Shown in pieces: positions 15,554 to 25,764 of a stretch of 47,765 nucleotides of DNA. This DNA is from Chthoniobacterales bacterium (lineage in GTDB: Bacteria; Verrucomicrobiota; Verrucomicrobiia; Chthoniobacterales; JACTMZ01). Where the stretch lies: assembly GCA_021463515.1 (NCBI GenBank), contig JAJTYZ010000008.1, positions 1 to 47,765 on the forward strand, read 5' to 3'. The position numbers were made by a program, and so were the translations under genes. Each line of letters begins with the position of its first letter. The stretch's first letter is position 1. The notes under the pieces are model-generated. The model was given only the letters and a program-made list of their open reading frames with translations, did not search any database and was not told where the DNA came from.

Positions 15554-18078
15554 AGCATCACGTCGCTGTTATCGTGAGCGTGGTGGGGATTTTTTCTCCG
15601 CTGTTGGCACAGGATATTCCCGTGCGCCGTGCGGAACCGGTGGCGCAAGATGTGGGGACTTCCACGGCACCGCCGCAAGGATGGGACGTTCGCCGTGCTG
15701 AACCGGTGTCGTCGCCGAGCGTTCCGGATGTTCGTCGTGCGGAACCTGTGACACCACGGCAGGTGCCCACATCTTCTCCGTCCGCCCCTTTTAGACCAAG
15801 TGTTTCTCCGGCAGAATCCGATGAAGAAATTCGCGTTGCTCCGGCGGTCTCGAATTTTGATCCCGTAGCTGCAGTCCTTGAGCAAGCCAATGCTTATTAT
15901 GCTCGCAAAATTTACGACATGGCGGCGAAGAAGTATGAAGAATTTTTAGTACTTCGCCCTGTGGGTGCAGAGCGTCAGAGCGTACTTTTTCGCATGGGAG
16001 AAAGCCTGCGAGCCATGGAGCGTAAAACCGAGGCGACCGCAGCGTACCAGCGCGTTTTGACGGAATTTAACACGGGAGATTTTATTGGACCTGCAGCATA
16101 CCGTCTTGGGGAAGCATACTATGCCGCTCGTAATTTTGCGGCGTCCGCAGATGCTTTTGGGAAAGCCGGTCAATATATGCGCGATCCCAAATTGCGCCTT
16201 GCGAGTAAATATTTTGAAGCGCGTTCTTTGGAGGAAATAGGTCGCCGGATGGAGGCACTTTCGGCTTACCGAGAAGTGGTGGCGCAAACGGAGGATAATC
16301 CGTATCGCGACCATGCTTTGTTTCAACTTGCAGAGGGGGATTCTCAGGCGGGGCTCACGGATAGTGCATTCCGGCAATTCCGCAAACTTGCAGAATCTGC
16401 TCAGTCCGAAGCCTTGCGAATAGGTGCAGCGGCAAACGCAGGATTGCTCGCCATTGATGCTAAGGATTATGCGGCAGCACGCCCTCTTCTCCAACAGGCC
16501 GCAGCGAGTCATGGGGAGGATGAGATAAAATGGAAACGCATCGCACAAACGGGCCTTGTTCGATTGGAATACGAGATGGGGAACTTTGAGGCCGCTGCAC
16601 AACTTGCGACGCAGGTGTTGCCACAGTTACCCGCTGAGTCGCGTCCGAAAGTTCTACTTATTGCCGCGAACTCCCAGCGTCAATTAGAACGATACGCCGA
16701 AGCTCTTGCTCTCTATGATCAGCTCGCGACAGAATTCAGCGACTCGCCGCAGGCTCGAGAAGCTGCCTTCTATCGCCTTGTCGCCTTGGTGAGTCAAAAG
16801 GATGAGCGCGCACTGAGCCTCATTGATGAATTTCTGGCCTCATCGGCTAACGCGTCGGAAAAAGCCAAGGCCTATCTTCTCAAAGCGGAGCTATTATTTA
16901 CCCAAAATCGTTTTGCAGAAGCTGCGCCGCTTTACGAAAAGGCTCTTGATGCGGAAGGCATGGATAAATACCGCAGCGGTGCGCTTAGCAAACTCGCATG
17001 GTGTCAATATCATGAAAAGAAATACGACCAAGCGGTCGCCACGCTCACACGATTTCTTACCCAATTTCCGAGGGACCCGCAGGCTTCTACCGCGCTGGCG
17101 CAACGTGCGAAGGCACAAAATGAGACGGGTCAAATGGTGGCTGCTTTGGAGGATTATGCGCGGATCGTCAATAATCATCCCGAGGCTCGCGAGCGCGAAG
17201 ATGCCATGTATCAGCAAGCTATTTTATTGGGAAAGTTGCAACGTCCTGCCGAGATGGCCGCAGCATTTCAGCGGCTCCTTGCAGAATATCCTCAATCGAA
17301 TTTTGCAGCAGAGGCAAATTTCTGGATTGGGCACACGGCTTTTGATGCCAAAAAATATCGCGATGCAATTCCTGCACTCGACGCAGCCCGCAAACTTGAT
17401 CCTAAAACATTTGGCGAACGCGCTTCATTGCGTGTGGTGATGAGTTATTATTATCTCGAAGATCGTGAAAATGCTTCACGCGAAGCACTGGCATGGGGAC
17501 CGGAAAAGGCACCCGTGGAAGTTCGCACATGGCTTGGACGTTCGGCGCTCGCAGCGGGAAATTTCAACCAAGCCGTGCAATTTCTTCGTCCTCTTGCTGA
17601 GGCATCCGATGCGTCCGACGAATTGCGAGCTTCGCTGGTACAAGCCCAAGTGAAGGCGGGTGATTTCGACGGGGCGCGGACAACATTGAAAATGTTATTG
17701 CCGCATTTGCATGAGCCGAGGGCAAAGGCGTCGGCTTACCTGCTCATGGCAGAGGCTCTGCTGGGTCAGGGCGCGGGGGAAGAAGCGAAGGCAGCGGCGG
17801 AGGAAGCTCTCAAACTTCAACCCGAGGGTCGCCTCAATGCGGAGGCCCGCTTGATGAATGGCCGCGCTCTTCTCGCGCAAGGCCGTCAGGAAGATGCCGC
17901 CCGTGCCTTTATGGCGGTGGCTTTGCTTTACGATGAAAAGGATTTATCGCCACAGGCTTTGCTTGGTGCGGAGGACGCTTATCGGAAAGTGGGCAATACG
18001 GTGGATGCCGATCGCGCCCGTGACGAGCGTCAGCGACGGTATCCCGATTTCCAAAAAACGGAGGCGACACAGCCGTGA
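15550..18078 (+). CDS. Secreted tetratricopeptide-repeat protein
   Basis: Starting at the ATG that overlaps the ExbD stop, this encodes 842 residues. A signal peptide (MKHHVAVIVSVVGIFSPLLAQ) is followed by a Pro/Ser-rich stretch holding three copies of VRRAEPV within about 45 residues, then at least a dozen TPR-like helix pairs from about residue 110 to the end (for example YDMAAKKYEEFLVLRP, FAEAAPLYEKALDAEG, YDQAVATLTRFLTQFP). Such proteins act as scaffolds in the periplasm. Coupling to exbD suggests it works with an Exb/Tol motor, as YbgF does for TolQRA, but that is inference. The HAD gene starts within its stop codon. No gene name applies. Confidence 0.87.
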   Translation: MKHHVAVIVSVVGIFSPLLAQDIPVRRAEPVAQDVGTSTAPPQGWDVRRAEPVSSPSVPDVRRAEPVTPRQVPTSSPSAPFRPSVSPAESDEEIRVAPAVSNFDPVAAVLEQANAYYARKIYDMAAKKYEEFLVLRPVGAERQSVLFRMGESLRAMERKTEATAAYQRVLTEFNTGDFIGPAAYRLGEAYYAARNFAASADAFGKAGQYMRDPKLRLASKYFEARSLEEIGRRMEALSAYREVVAQTEDNPYRDHALFQLAEGDSQAGLTDSAFRQFRKLAESAQSEALRIGAAANAGLLAIDAKDYAAARPLLQQAAASHGEDEIKWKRIAQTGLVRLEYEMGNFEAAAQLATQVLPQLPAESRPKVLLIAANSQRQLERYAEALALYDQLATEFSDSPQAREAAFYRLVALVSQKDERALSLIDEFLASSANASEKAKAYLLKAELLFTQNRFAEAAPLYEKALDAEGMDKYRSGALSKLAWCQYHEKKYDQAVATLTRFLTQFPRDPQASTALAQRAKAQNETGQMVAALEDYARIVNNHPEAREREDAMYQQAILLGKLQRPAEMAAAFQRLLAEYPQSNFAAEANFWIGHTAFDAKKYRDAIPALDAARKLDPKTFGERASLRVVMSYYYLEDRENASREALAWGPEKAPVEVRTWLGRSALAAGNFNQAVQFLRPLAEASDASDELRASLVQAQVKAGDFDGARTTLKMLLPHLHEPRAKASAYLLMAEALLGQGAGEEAKAAAEEALKLQPEGRLNAEARLMNGRALLAQGRQEDAARAFMAVALLYDEKDLSPQALLGAEDAYRKVGNTVDADRARDERQRRYPDFQKTEATQP

Positions 18079-18647
18079 TGCTGTCTTTGCCTCAAGGAGA
18101 TTTTCGCGCTTTCATTTTCGATTGTGACGGAACGCTCGCCGACAATATGCATTTGCATTACCGTGCATGGAGTCAAACGTTGCGAGATCATGGCCGCGAG
18201 TTTCCCGAGGAAATTTTCTATCAATGGGGCGGTGTTCCCACGGGAGAAATTGTGCGACGGTTAAATGCGATGTTTGCGCTTTCGCTGGAAGTGGAAGACA
18301 TCACTTTGCGTAAAGAGCACTATTATCGCGAAATGATTCCCGAGGTGATTCCCAAGGCGGAAACCGTGGCTCTTGTTCGTTTTCATCATGGCAAAACTCC
18401 CATGGCGGTTGCTTCCGGCGGACATCTTGATCTCGTCGAGCGCACCCTGCGGGCCGTGGGGGTTTATGAGCTTTTTGACACCGTGGTGGGGGCGGAAGAT
18501 TACAAACATGGGAAGCCGCATCCCGATCCTTTCCTTACCGCTGCAGCACGCCTCGACGTTGCGCCGCAGTATTGCTTGGCTTTTGAAGATACCGAAGTTG
18601 GGGCGCAATCCGCTCGCGCTGCAGGAATGCAATGCCTCTTGGTATGA
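18078..18647 (+). CDS. HAD family hydrolase, beta-phosphoglucomutase-like
   Basis: The 189-residue protein has the HAD motifs in order: motif I FIFDCDGTLADN (nucleophile Asp15, acid Asp17), a helical cap insertion from about residue 23 to 85, motif II MAVASGG, motif III Lys in DYKHGKPHPDPF, and motif IV CLAFEDTEVGAQSARAAGM. This is the beta-phosphoglucomutase/phosphatase subgroup; the substrate, probably a small sugar phosphate, cannot be read. The ATG at 18078 overlaps the TPR stop (TGATG); a GTG at 18075 is the alternative. The protein is slightly short for the family and ends soon after motif IV. Confidence 0.9.
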   Translation: MLSLPQGDFRAFIFDCDGTLADNMHLHYRAWSQTLRDHGREFPEEIFYQWGGVPTGEIVRRLNAMFALSLEVEDITLRKEHYYREMIPEVIPKAETVALVRFHHGKTPMAVASGGHLDLVERTLRAVGVYELFDTVVGAEDYKHGKPHPDPFLTAAARLDVAPQYCLAFEDTEVGAQSARAAGMQCLLV

Positions 18648-18695
18648 GCGCACGCATGTTGGCATCGCGAAGAATCTGCGGTAATCTTTAAGTCT

Positions 18696-19157
18696 ATGAG
18701 TACAAATTCAACCAACGGTGTTACCCCGCTTACCGAAAGTCTTAATCAAGTACTAGCGGATACCTATGCCTTACTTTCACTCACACATCTTGCCCATTGG
18801 AATGTGGAAGGGCCCGGATTCTTTGCCCTGCACACAGCGTTTCAGACCCAATATGAGGAGATGTTTATTGCGGTTGATGACATCGCCGAACGCGTGCGTG
18901 CCCTTGGTGCTTATGCTATTGGCGGACTTCACGCTTTGGCGGCGCGGGCAAAACTCGAAGAGTTTTCTTCGCCGCTTTCGCAAGAAAGCTATGTCAAACA
19001 TCTAATCGCTGGTCAGGAAAAAGTGGTAGCCGATGCAATGAAAGCTCGAAATCTTGCGGATAAGGAAGGGGACAAAGAGAGCGAAGACCTGATGATTCAG
19101 CGCATCACCACGCATGAAAAATCGCTCTGGATGCTGCGCAGTTTTCTAAAATCATAA
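18696..19157 (+). CDS. dps: Dps family DNA-binding ferritin-like protein
   Basis: The 153-residue protein is a Dps/ferritin-like four-helix protein that oxidises and stores iron and protects DNA under starvation or oxidative stress. The ferroxidase ligands fit the family spacing exactly: His34 in HWNVEGPGFFALH, His46, Asp61 and Glu65 in VDDIAERVRALG. The N-terminal tail has few basic residues, so direct DNA binding may be weak. It is 48 bases after the HAD gene and probably transcribed on its own. Length and motifs are normal. Confidence 0.94.
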   Translation: MSTNSTNGVTPLTESLNQVLADTYALLSLTHLAHWNVEGPGFFALHTAFQTQYEEMFIAVDDIAERVRALGAYAIGGLHALAARAKLEEFSSPLSQESYVKHLIAGQEKVVADAMKARNLADKEGDKESEDLMIQRITTHEKSLWMLRSFLKS

Positions 19158-19284
19158 CTTCCCTAGTTGTGGTGGGGGCATCTGTTGCTTCGGGTGCCGC
19201 ACTCGTCTCGGCTACCATTTCCCGCGCCCTCACGGGAAACATCATAAATAAAACTCAGGACGCTCCACGAAGCTCCTTCGGCGC

Positions 19285-19316
19285 AAAAAAAACGCCTGTC
19301 ACCGAAGCAACAGGCG
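19285..19316 (-). terminator. Intrinsic terminator of the Spy/CpxP-like gene
   Basis: A perfect 7-bp stem (19293-19299 with 19310-19316) is followed on the minus strand by eight T (A at 19285-19292). It lies about 20 bases past the stop of the minus-strand gene. Confidence 0.85.
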
Positions 19317-19336
19317 CATGATTTTGCGATTGCAGA

Positions 19337-19996
19337 TTAATTTTCTTCGTCAGGTGCGACTGGCGGTGCTGGTGGCCCCCGTCTTTTTCCTCGAGGTGGC
19401 TCCAACTTTTCCAAGAGCGGTGCGAGAGCCGGGTTTTGTTTAAGGAGTGCGGCCTTACGTGCGGCATGGAGGTCTTGCTCGGCTTGATGCTTCGCTTCCG
19501 GGGTTGAGGCATCTTTCAATTTTGCCCGTGCGGCAGCAACCGTGGGATCATCTTTTATCGCTTGGCGTGCTTTTTTGAAGGCATCCCTTTGCTCGGGAGT
19601 TAGTGAGTTAAAACCATCACGTACGTCTCGAGCGCGTTTGCGGGCGTTTTGGACTTTTTCAAGTACCGGTGCCAACGACGGATCAGCGGCAAGAACCGCC
19701 GCGTTCATGGATTTTACCAATTGTGCATCAATCGCATCACGCTGCTCTCGGAGTGAACGAATGGTAGGATCGGCTGACGCTTTTTCGCGAGCGGCCCTTA
19801 AACGTTGCCCTTCGTCGGGACTGAGAACGTTATCGCGTCCACTAGGGCATTTGCACTTTTTGCCGGGTGGATGGTTATGACCGGGTGCAAAAGCCGGCGG
19901 GCCGCCCGGATGCTCGTCTGCTTGTGCCAGAACGGATGTGCCACCACCAAGTAACGAGGCGGCGCACAGGATGCTGAGTATGTTTATGTGTTTCAT
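19337..19996 (-). CDS. Secreted helical protein with internal duplication (Spy/CpxP-like layout)
   Basis: The 219-residue protein starts at the ATG at 19996 (MKHINILSILCAASLLGGG) with a signal peptide ending near ALA-type residues before QADEHPGG. After a His/Pro-rich patch and a KCKCPSG cysteine pair, the rest is charged helix. Two halves resemble each other: LSPDEGQRLRAAREKASADP with DPSLAPVLEKV, and LTPEQRDAFKKARQAIKDDP with NPALAPLLEKL. The tail is Pro/Arg-rich. Periplasmic helical proteins with LTPEQ motifs include Spy and CpxP chaperones and metal sensors, but no LTxxQ pair typical of those is complete here. The role is unknown. It ends in a strong terminator and has a notable hairpin in its leader. 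Confidence 0.75.
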   Translation of the reverse strand: MKHINILSILCAASLLGGGTSVLAQADEHPGGPPAFAPGHNHPPGKKCKCPSGRDNVLSPDEGQRLRAAREKASADPTIRSLREQRDAIDAQLVKSMNAAVLAADPSLAPVLEKVQNARKRARDVRDGFNSLTPEQRDAFKKARQAIKDDPTVAAARAKLKDASTPEAKHQAEQDLHAARKAALLKQNPALAPLLEKLEPPRGKRRGPPAPPVAPDEEN

Positions 19997-20053
19997 AGCA
20001 ACAAGTGAAACACCACTCATGGGGAAAAGTTGCGGAACTTTTTCTCACGCATT

Positions 20054-20116
20054 TAAAAAAGTGAGCCGCCGGTTGTATCTGATCGGAAAACAAAAAAACC
20101 GATCACCCGACGGCTC
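20054..20116 (-). promoter_or_regulatory. Terminator-like hairpin in the leader of the Spy/CpxP-like gene
   Basis: A two-part hairpin spans 20063-20116: outer arms 20063-20074 and 20105-20116 pair at 10 of 12 positions, inner arms 20081-20086 and 20099-20104 pair perfectly, with an A-rich loop (T-rich on the minus strand). On the minus strand it is followed by a run of T (A at 20055-20060), and lies about 60 bases before the ATG at 19996. This could be an attenuator or a terminator for antisense transcription. Confidence 0.5.
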
Positions 20117-20260
20117 TTGGTACAAACCAAACCACTACTTTCGACATCCCTCGGGGTGGTATGTTCATTATTATTTTTCCGCAGGCTCTGACCACACGCG
20201 GGATGCGGGCACGTTCCGCCTTTCGTTAAGCAATTTTCGTGGTAGATTGATGCCGATTTT

Positions 20261-20896
20261 ATGAAACGATGTTTTTGGGTCGCCCCTCTTGCGACTCTCG
20301 TAATTTTATCGGGATGTGCTCAATTGGACACGCGCCATGCAATGTATATCAGCGTGGCTGATCAGAAAATGTTGGTGACAGATCGTGGTGTTCCCGTGGC
20401 GTCCTATCCCATTTCCACCTCGAAATTTGGTATTAGCGCGAAGCCTAATAGCAATGGAACGCCCCTCGGAATACATCGCGTCGCTAAAAAAATTGGCAGC
20501 GGATTACCGGAGGGCGCGGTGTTGAAATCGCGGCAATTTACAGGCGAAGTTTTGGCCATTGATGCGCCCGGTCGTGATCCCATCGTCACGCGTATTCTTT
20601 GGCTCCAAGGCCGTGAGGCTCGTAATCGCAATAGTTATGCTCGCATGATTTATATTCACGGTACGCCGGAAGAACGGAATATTGGGTGCCCTTCCAGCTA
20701 TGGCTGTATTCGTATGCGTTCGCATGATGTTGTGTCGCTCTTCGATCGCGTGGGGTTAGGCGCGAAGGTAGATATTTTTGAGGAGTCGTTAGCACATCGC
20801 TTTCCAAAGCTCGCCGGTTCGGAAGTCGCAACTCCGGCGACGCCACCACCGGCCGTAATGGCAGGGCATCTTTCGCCCGGGCCTCGCCAATTATAA
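20261..20896 (+). CDS. L,D-transpeptidase (YkuD) lipoprotein
   Basis: The 211-residue protein begins with a lipoprotein signal (LVILSGC, lipidated Cys19). A YkuD catalytic domain follows from about residue 27 (MYISVADQKMLVTDRGVPV) to 175. The active-site stretch has His133 (YIHGTPEERNIGCPSSYGC) and the catalytic Cys149 in SYGCIRM, where most relatives have SHGC. Such enzymes cross-link peptidoglycan or attach lipoproteins to it in the periplasm. The C-terminal 35 residues are Pro/Ala-rich and probably disordered. It is followed two bases later by a VanZ-like gene, so the two probably share a transcript. The family is secure. Confidence 0.9.
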   Translation: MKRCFWVAPLATLVILSGCAQLDTRHAMYISVADQKMLVTDRGVPVASYPISTSKFGISAKPNSNGTPLGIHRVAKKIGSGLPEGAVLKSRQFTGEVLAIDAPGRDPIVTRILWLQGREARNRNSYARMIYIHGTPEERNIGCPSSYGCIRMRSHDVVSLFDRVGLGAKVDIFEESLAHRFPKLAGSEVATPATPPPAVMAGHLSPGPRQL

Positions 20897-20898
20897 GT

Positions 20899-23350
<2,452 letters not shown>

Positions 23351-23401
23351 AAGCTCTACGCCCTCCTTGCGCTTCTTTGTTTAGGGATTATTAGTGAAAG
23401 T

Positions 23402-23875
23402 ATGATGCTAACGTTCTCCTCCGTCCCCGTTGTTATCGCCTTGTTTTTGGCGGCTTCATGTTCTTGGGCATGCATGTCGGAAACATTGGAGCAATGTATC
23501 CAACGCTATGGGCCGCCTTTACGAGTAAGCGCGGACCAACATGTTTATGTTTTCGAAATAGAGGGGCTTCGTGTTTTTGCGAGCATTCATGAGGGAAAGG
23601 TGAAGGAAATAGTTTATAAAAAATTAGCACCATCCTCCGATTACACCGGACCGACGCCCCAGATGAGCACCAACGAGATTCATGCGATTTTGGGAAAAAA
23701 TGCCCGTGATGCAACCTGGGAAAAATCGCATCCGGACCTTTATACGGTAAATTACAGTTGTCGCGATAGAAACCTCGCAGCTGCCTATTCAACGCTCACG
23801 GGATTACTCACGATTGCAGAGCAAGGCTCCTCTCAAAAATTGGCCGAGCGTATTCCAGAATTGGATGCGCCTTAA
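23402..23875 (+). CDS. Small secreted protein of unknown function
   Basis: The 157-residue protein begins with a signal peptide (VVIALFLAASCSWA, cleavage near residue 24). The mature part opens MSETLEQCIQRYGPPLRV, a motif common in small secreted proteins that begin with a helix and glycine-proline turn, then a beta-rich stretch (HVYVFEIEGLRVFASIHEGKV). No catalytic motif is seen and I do not recognise a family. It starts about 50 bases after ligA and could be co-transcribed. Confidence 0.68.
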   Translation: MMLTFSSVPVVIALFLAASCSWACMSETLEQCIQRYGPPLRVSADQHVYVFEIEGLRVFASIHEGKVKEIVYKKLAPSSDYTGPTPQMSTNEIHAILGKNARDATWEKSHPDLYTVNYSCRDRNLAAAYSTLTGLLTIAEQGSSQKLAERIPELDAP

Positions 23876-23959
23876 AAAATCATCCATCTTTCGCACCCTT
23901 TCTCCGTGGAAATCACCGCAGTGATTGCACCGCCGCCGTGCGTCAGCTATAACCACGGG

Positions 23960-25738
23960 ATGAGTAAATCATCCGCAACAACCCGTAAACCGACTTCACC
24001 AAAGCAGGAAGCCAAACTGATGAACGGGGCGGAAATTTTGGTCAAGTGTTTAGAGCTGGAAGGTGCGGATACAATTTTTGCCTATCCTGGCGGTGCCAGT
24101 ATGCCGATTCACCAGGCTTTAACGCGCTCGAAAAAAATTCGCACGATCCTTCCGCGACATGAGCAAGGCGGGGTGTTTGCCGCTGAGGGTTACGCACGCG
24201 CCACGGGACGCCCCGGCATTTGCATGACCACGTCGGGACCGGGGGCGACCAACCTTGTCACGGGAATTGCGGATGCCTACATGGATTCCGTTCCGCTCAT
24301 CGCCATCACCGGACAAGTGCCGCAGGATATGATTGGTCGCGGGGCGTTTCAGGAAACCGATGTGTTTGGAATGACACTTCCCGTCGTGAAGCACAGCTAC
24401 CTTATTTGGGATATCAACGACATCCCGCGCATCGTTAAAGAGGCGTTTTACATTGCCACCTCGGGGCGCCCGGGACCGGTGGTGATTGACCTTCCGAAAA
24501 ACATTCAAAATCAGAAAGCCATTCCGGTGTTTCCCGAGACGATTACGTTGCGGGGTTACGATGTGGACAAGCGTGCTTCGGATAAAGATTTGCTCGAGGT
24601 TGTGCGGCTGATTCAAAAGGCGAAAATGCCCATGCTTTATTGCGGAGGTGGCATTATCACCTCGGAAAGTGCCGATGAATTGTTGGAGTTTGTCGAGCGT
24701 ACGCAGATTCCCGTGGCGACGACGCTCATGGGCATTGGCGGATTTCCCGAGACGCATCCGCTGTCGCTGAAATGGCTGGGGATGCACGGCGCGGTGTATG
24801 CCAATAATGCGGTGAACGAAGCAGACTTATTGCTCGCTATCGGCGTGCGCTTTGATGATCGCGTGACCGGCAAAGTCGAAAAATTTGCCGAACACGGAAC
24901 GATTGTTCACATCGAGATTGACGATTCGGAAATTAATAAAAACAAAGTCGTAACGCTTCCGATTCTCAGCGATCTCAAATATGCGTTGCGTTGCCTCAAT
25001 GACCTTCTCGCCAAGGAGGGATTTAAGCGCGTGAAAGGAAATGCCTTTACCCGCTTTACACCCTGGTATGAAAAAATCCAGGCGTGGAAAAAAGATAAGC
25101 CCTTTAGCTACAAAGCCACGGATGATGCGATTCAGCCTCAATATGTGGTGGAGCAAATTTACAAGCTCACCGAAGGCAAAGCCATTATGACCACGGGGGT
25201 GGGCCAGCATCAAATGTGGGCAGCGCAGTTTTACAATTTCGACAAACCTCGCACCTACATCACATCCGCCGGGTTGGGCACGATGGGCTTCGGCTATCCT
25301 GCGGCGATTGGCGCGAAAGTCGCATGTCCCGATCGTGAAGTGATTGATATTGATGGCGACGGTTCTTTTCTGATGAATATCCAAGAGCTGGCATGCGCTC
25401 ACATTGAAAAAATTCCAGTCAAAGCCGTCATTCTCAACAACCAACATCTTGGGATGGTGGTGCAGTGGGAAGACCGCTTTTACGAGGGCAATCGCGGCCA
25501 TACGTTCCTTGGAGACCCCGAGGATAACGATCGCATTTATCCCGACTACACGGCGATTTGCAAAGGCTTTGGCGTCGCTTGCGAGCGCGTAATTCATAAA
25601 AAGGATCTCATCCCCGCTCTCAAGCGCATGCTCGCATCTAAGGAAACATACGTTCTCGATGTTAAGGTTCCTTATACCGAGCACGTACTGCCCATGATCC
25701 CGGCTAACATGACGTATAAGGACGTCATTACCGAATAA
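23960..25738 (+). CDS. ilvB: Acetolactate synthase large subunit
   Basis: The 592-residue thiamine-diphosphate enzyme joins two pyruvates (or pyruvate and 2-ketobutyrate) in valine, leucine and isoleucine synthesis. The catalytic Glu is in [20 protein letters not shown], the FAD region is typical, and the ThDP motif reads [15 protein letters not shown] followed by [18 protein letters not shown] choose the ATG at 23960 ([11 protein letters not shown]); the frame stays open to a GTG at 23906. No regulatory small subunit (ilvN) follows, which is unusual since ilvB-ilvN pairs are the rule; the next gene is an unknown protein. Function is secure. Confidence 0.96.
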   Translation: MSKSSATTRKPTSPKQEAKLMNGAEILVKCLELEGADTIFAYPGGASMPIHQALTRSKKIRTILPRHEQGGVFAAEGYARATGRPGICMTTSGPGATNLVTGIADAYMDSVPLIAITGQVPQDMIGRGAFQETDVFGMTLPVVKHSYLIWDINDIPRIVKEAFYIATSGRPGPVVIDLPKNIQNQKAIPVFPETITLRGYDVDKRASDKDLLEVVRLIQKAKMPMLYCGGGIITSESADELLEFVERTQIPVATTLMGIGGFPETHPLSLKWLGMHGAVYANNAVNEADLLLAIGVRFDDRVTGKVEKFAEHGTIVHIEIDDSEINKNKVVTLPILSDLKYALRCLNDLLAKEGFKRVKGNAFTRFTPWYEKIQAWKKDKPFSYKATDDAIQPQYVVEQIYKLTEGKAIMTTGVGQHQMWAAQFYNFDKPRTYITSAGLGTMGFGYPAAIGAKVACPDREVIDIDGDGSFLMNIQELACAHIEKIPVKAVILNNQHLGMVVQWEDRFYEGNRGHTFLGDPEDNDRIYPDYTAICKGFGVACERVIHKKDLIPALKRMLASKETYVLDVKVPYTEHVLPMIPANMTYKDVITE

Positions 25739-25764
25739 CGCCACCGCACCAACGTGGCGTCGCT

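Noticed and set aside
19166-19321. Short open frame after dps with a hydrophobic stretch (VVVGASVASGAALVSATIS)
   Set aside because: It has only GTG starts without a Shine-Dalgarno, runs into the minus-strand terminator and has no recognisable family; it may be a decayed gene end, but the evidence is too thin.
23906-23959. Possible ilv leader peptide before ilvB
   Set aside because: The frame runs straight into ilvB without a stop, shows no run of Val/Leu/Ile codons and no attenuator hairpin.
24827-25744. 305-residue minus-strand open frame inside ilvB
   Set aside because: Antisense shadow of a fully recognisable gene.
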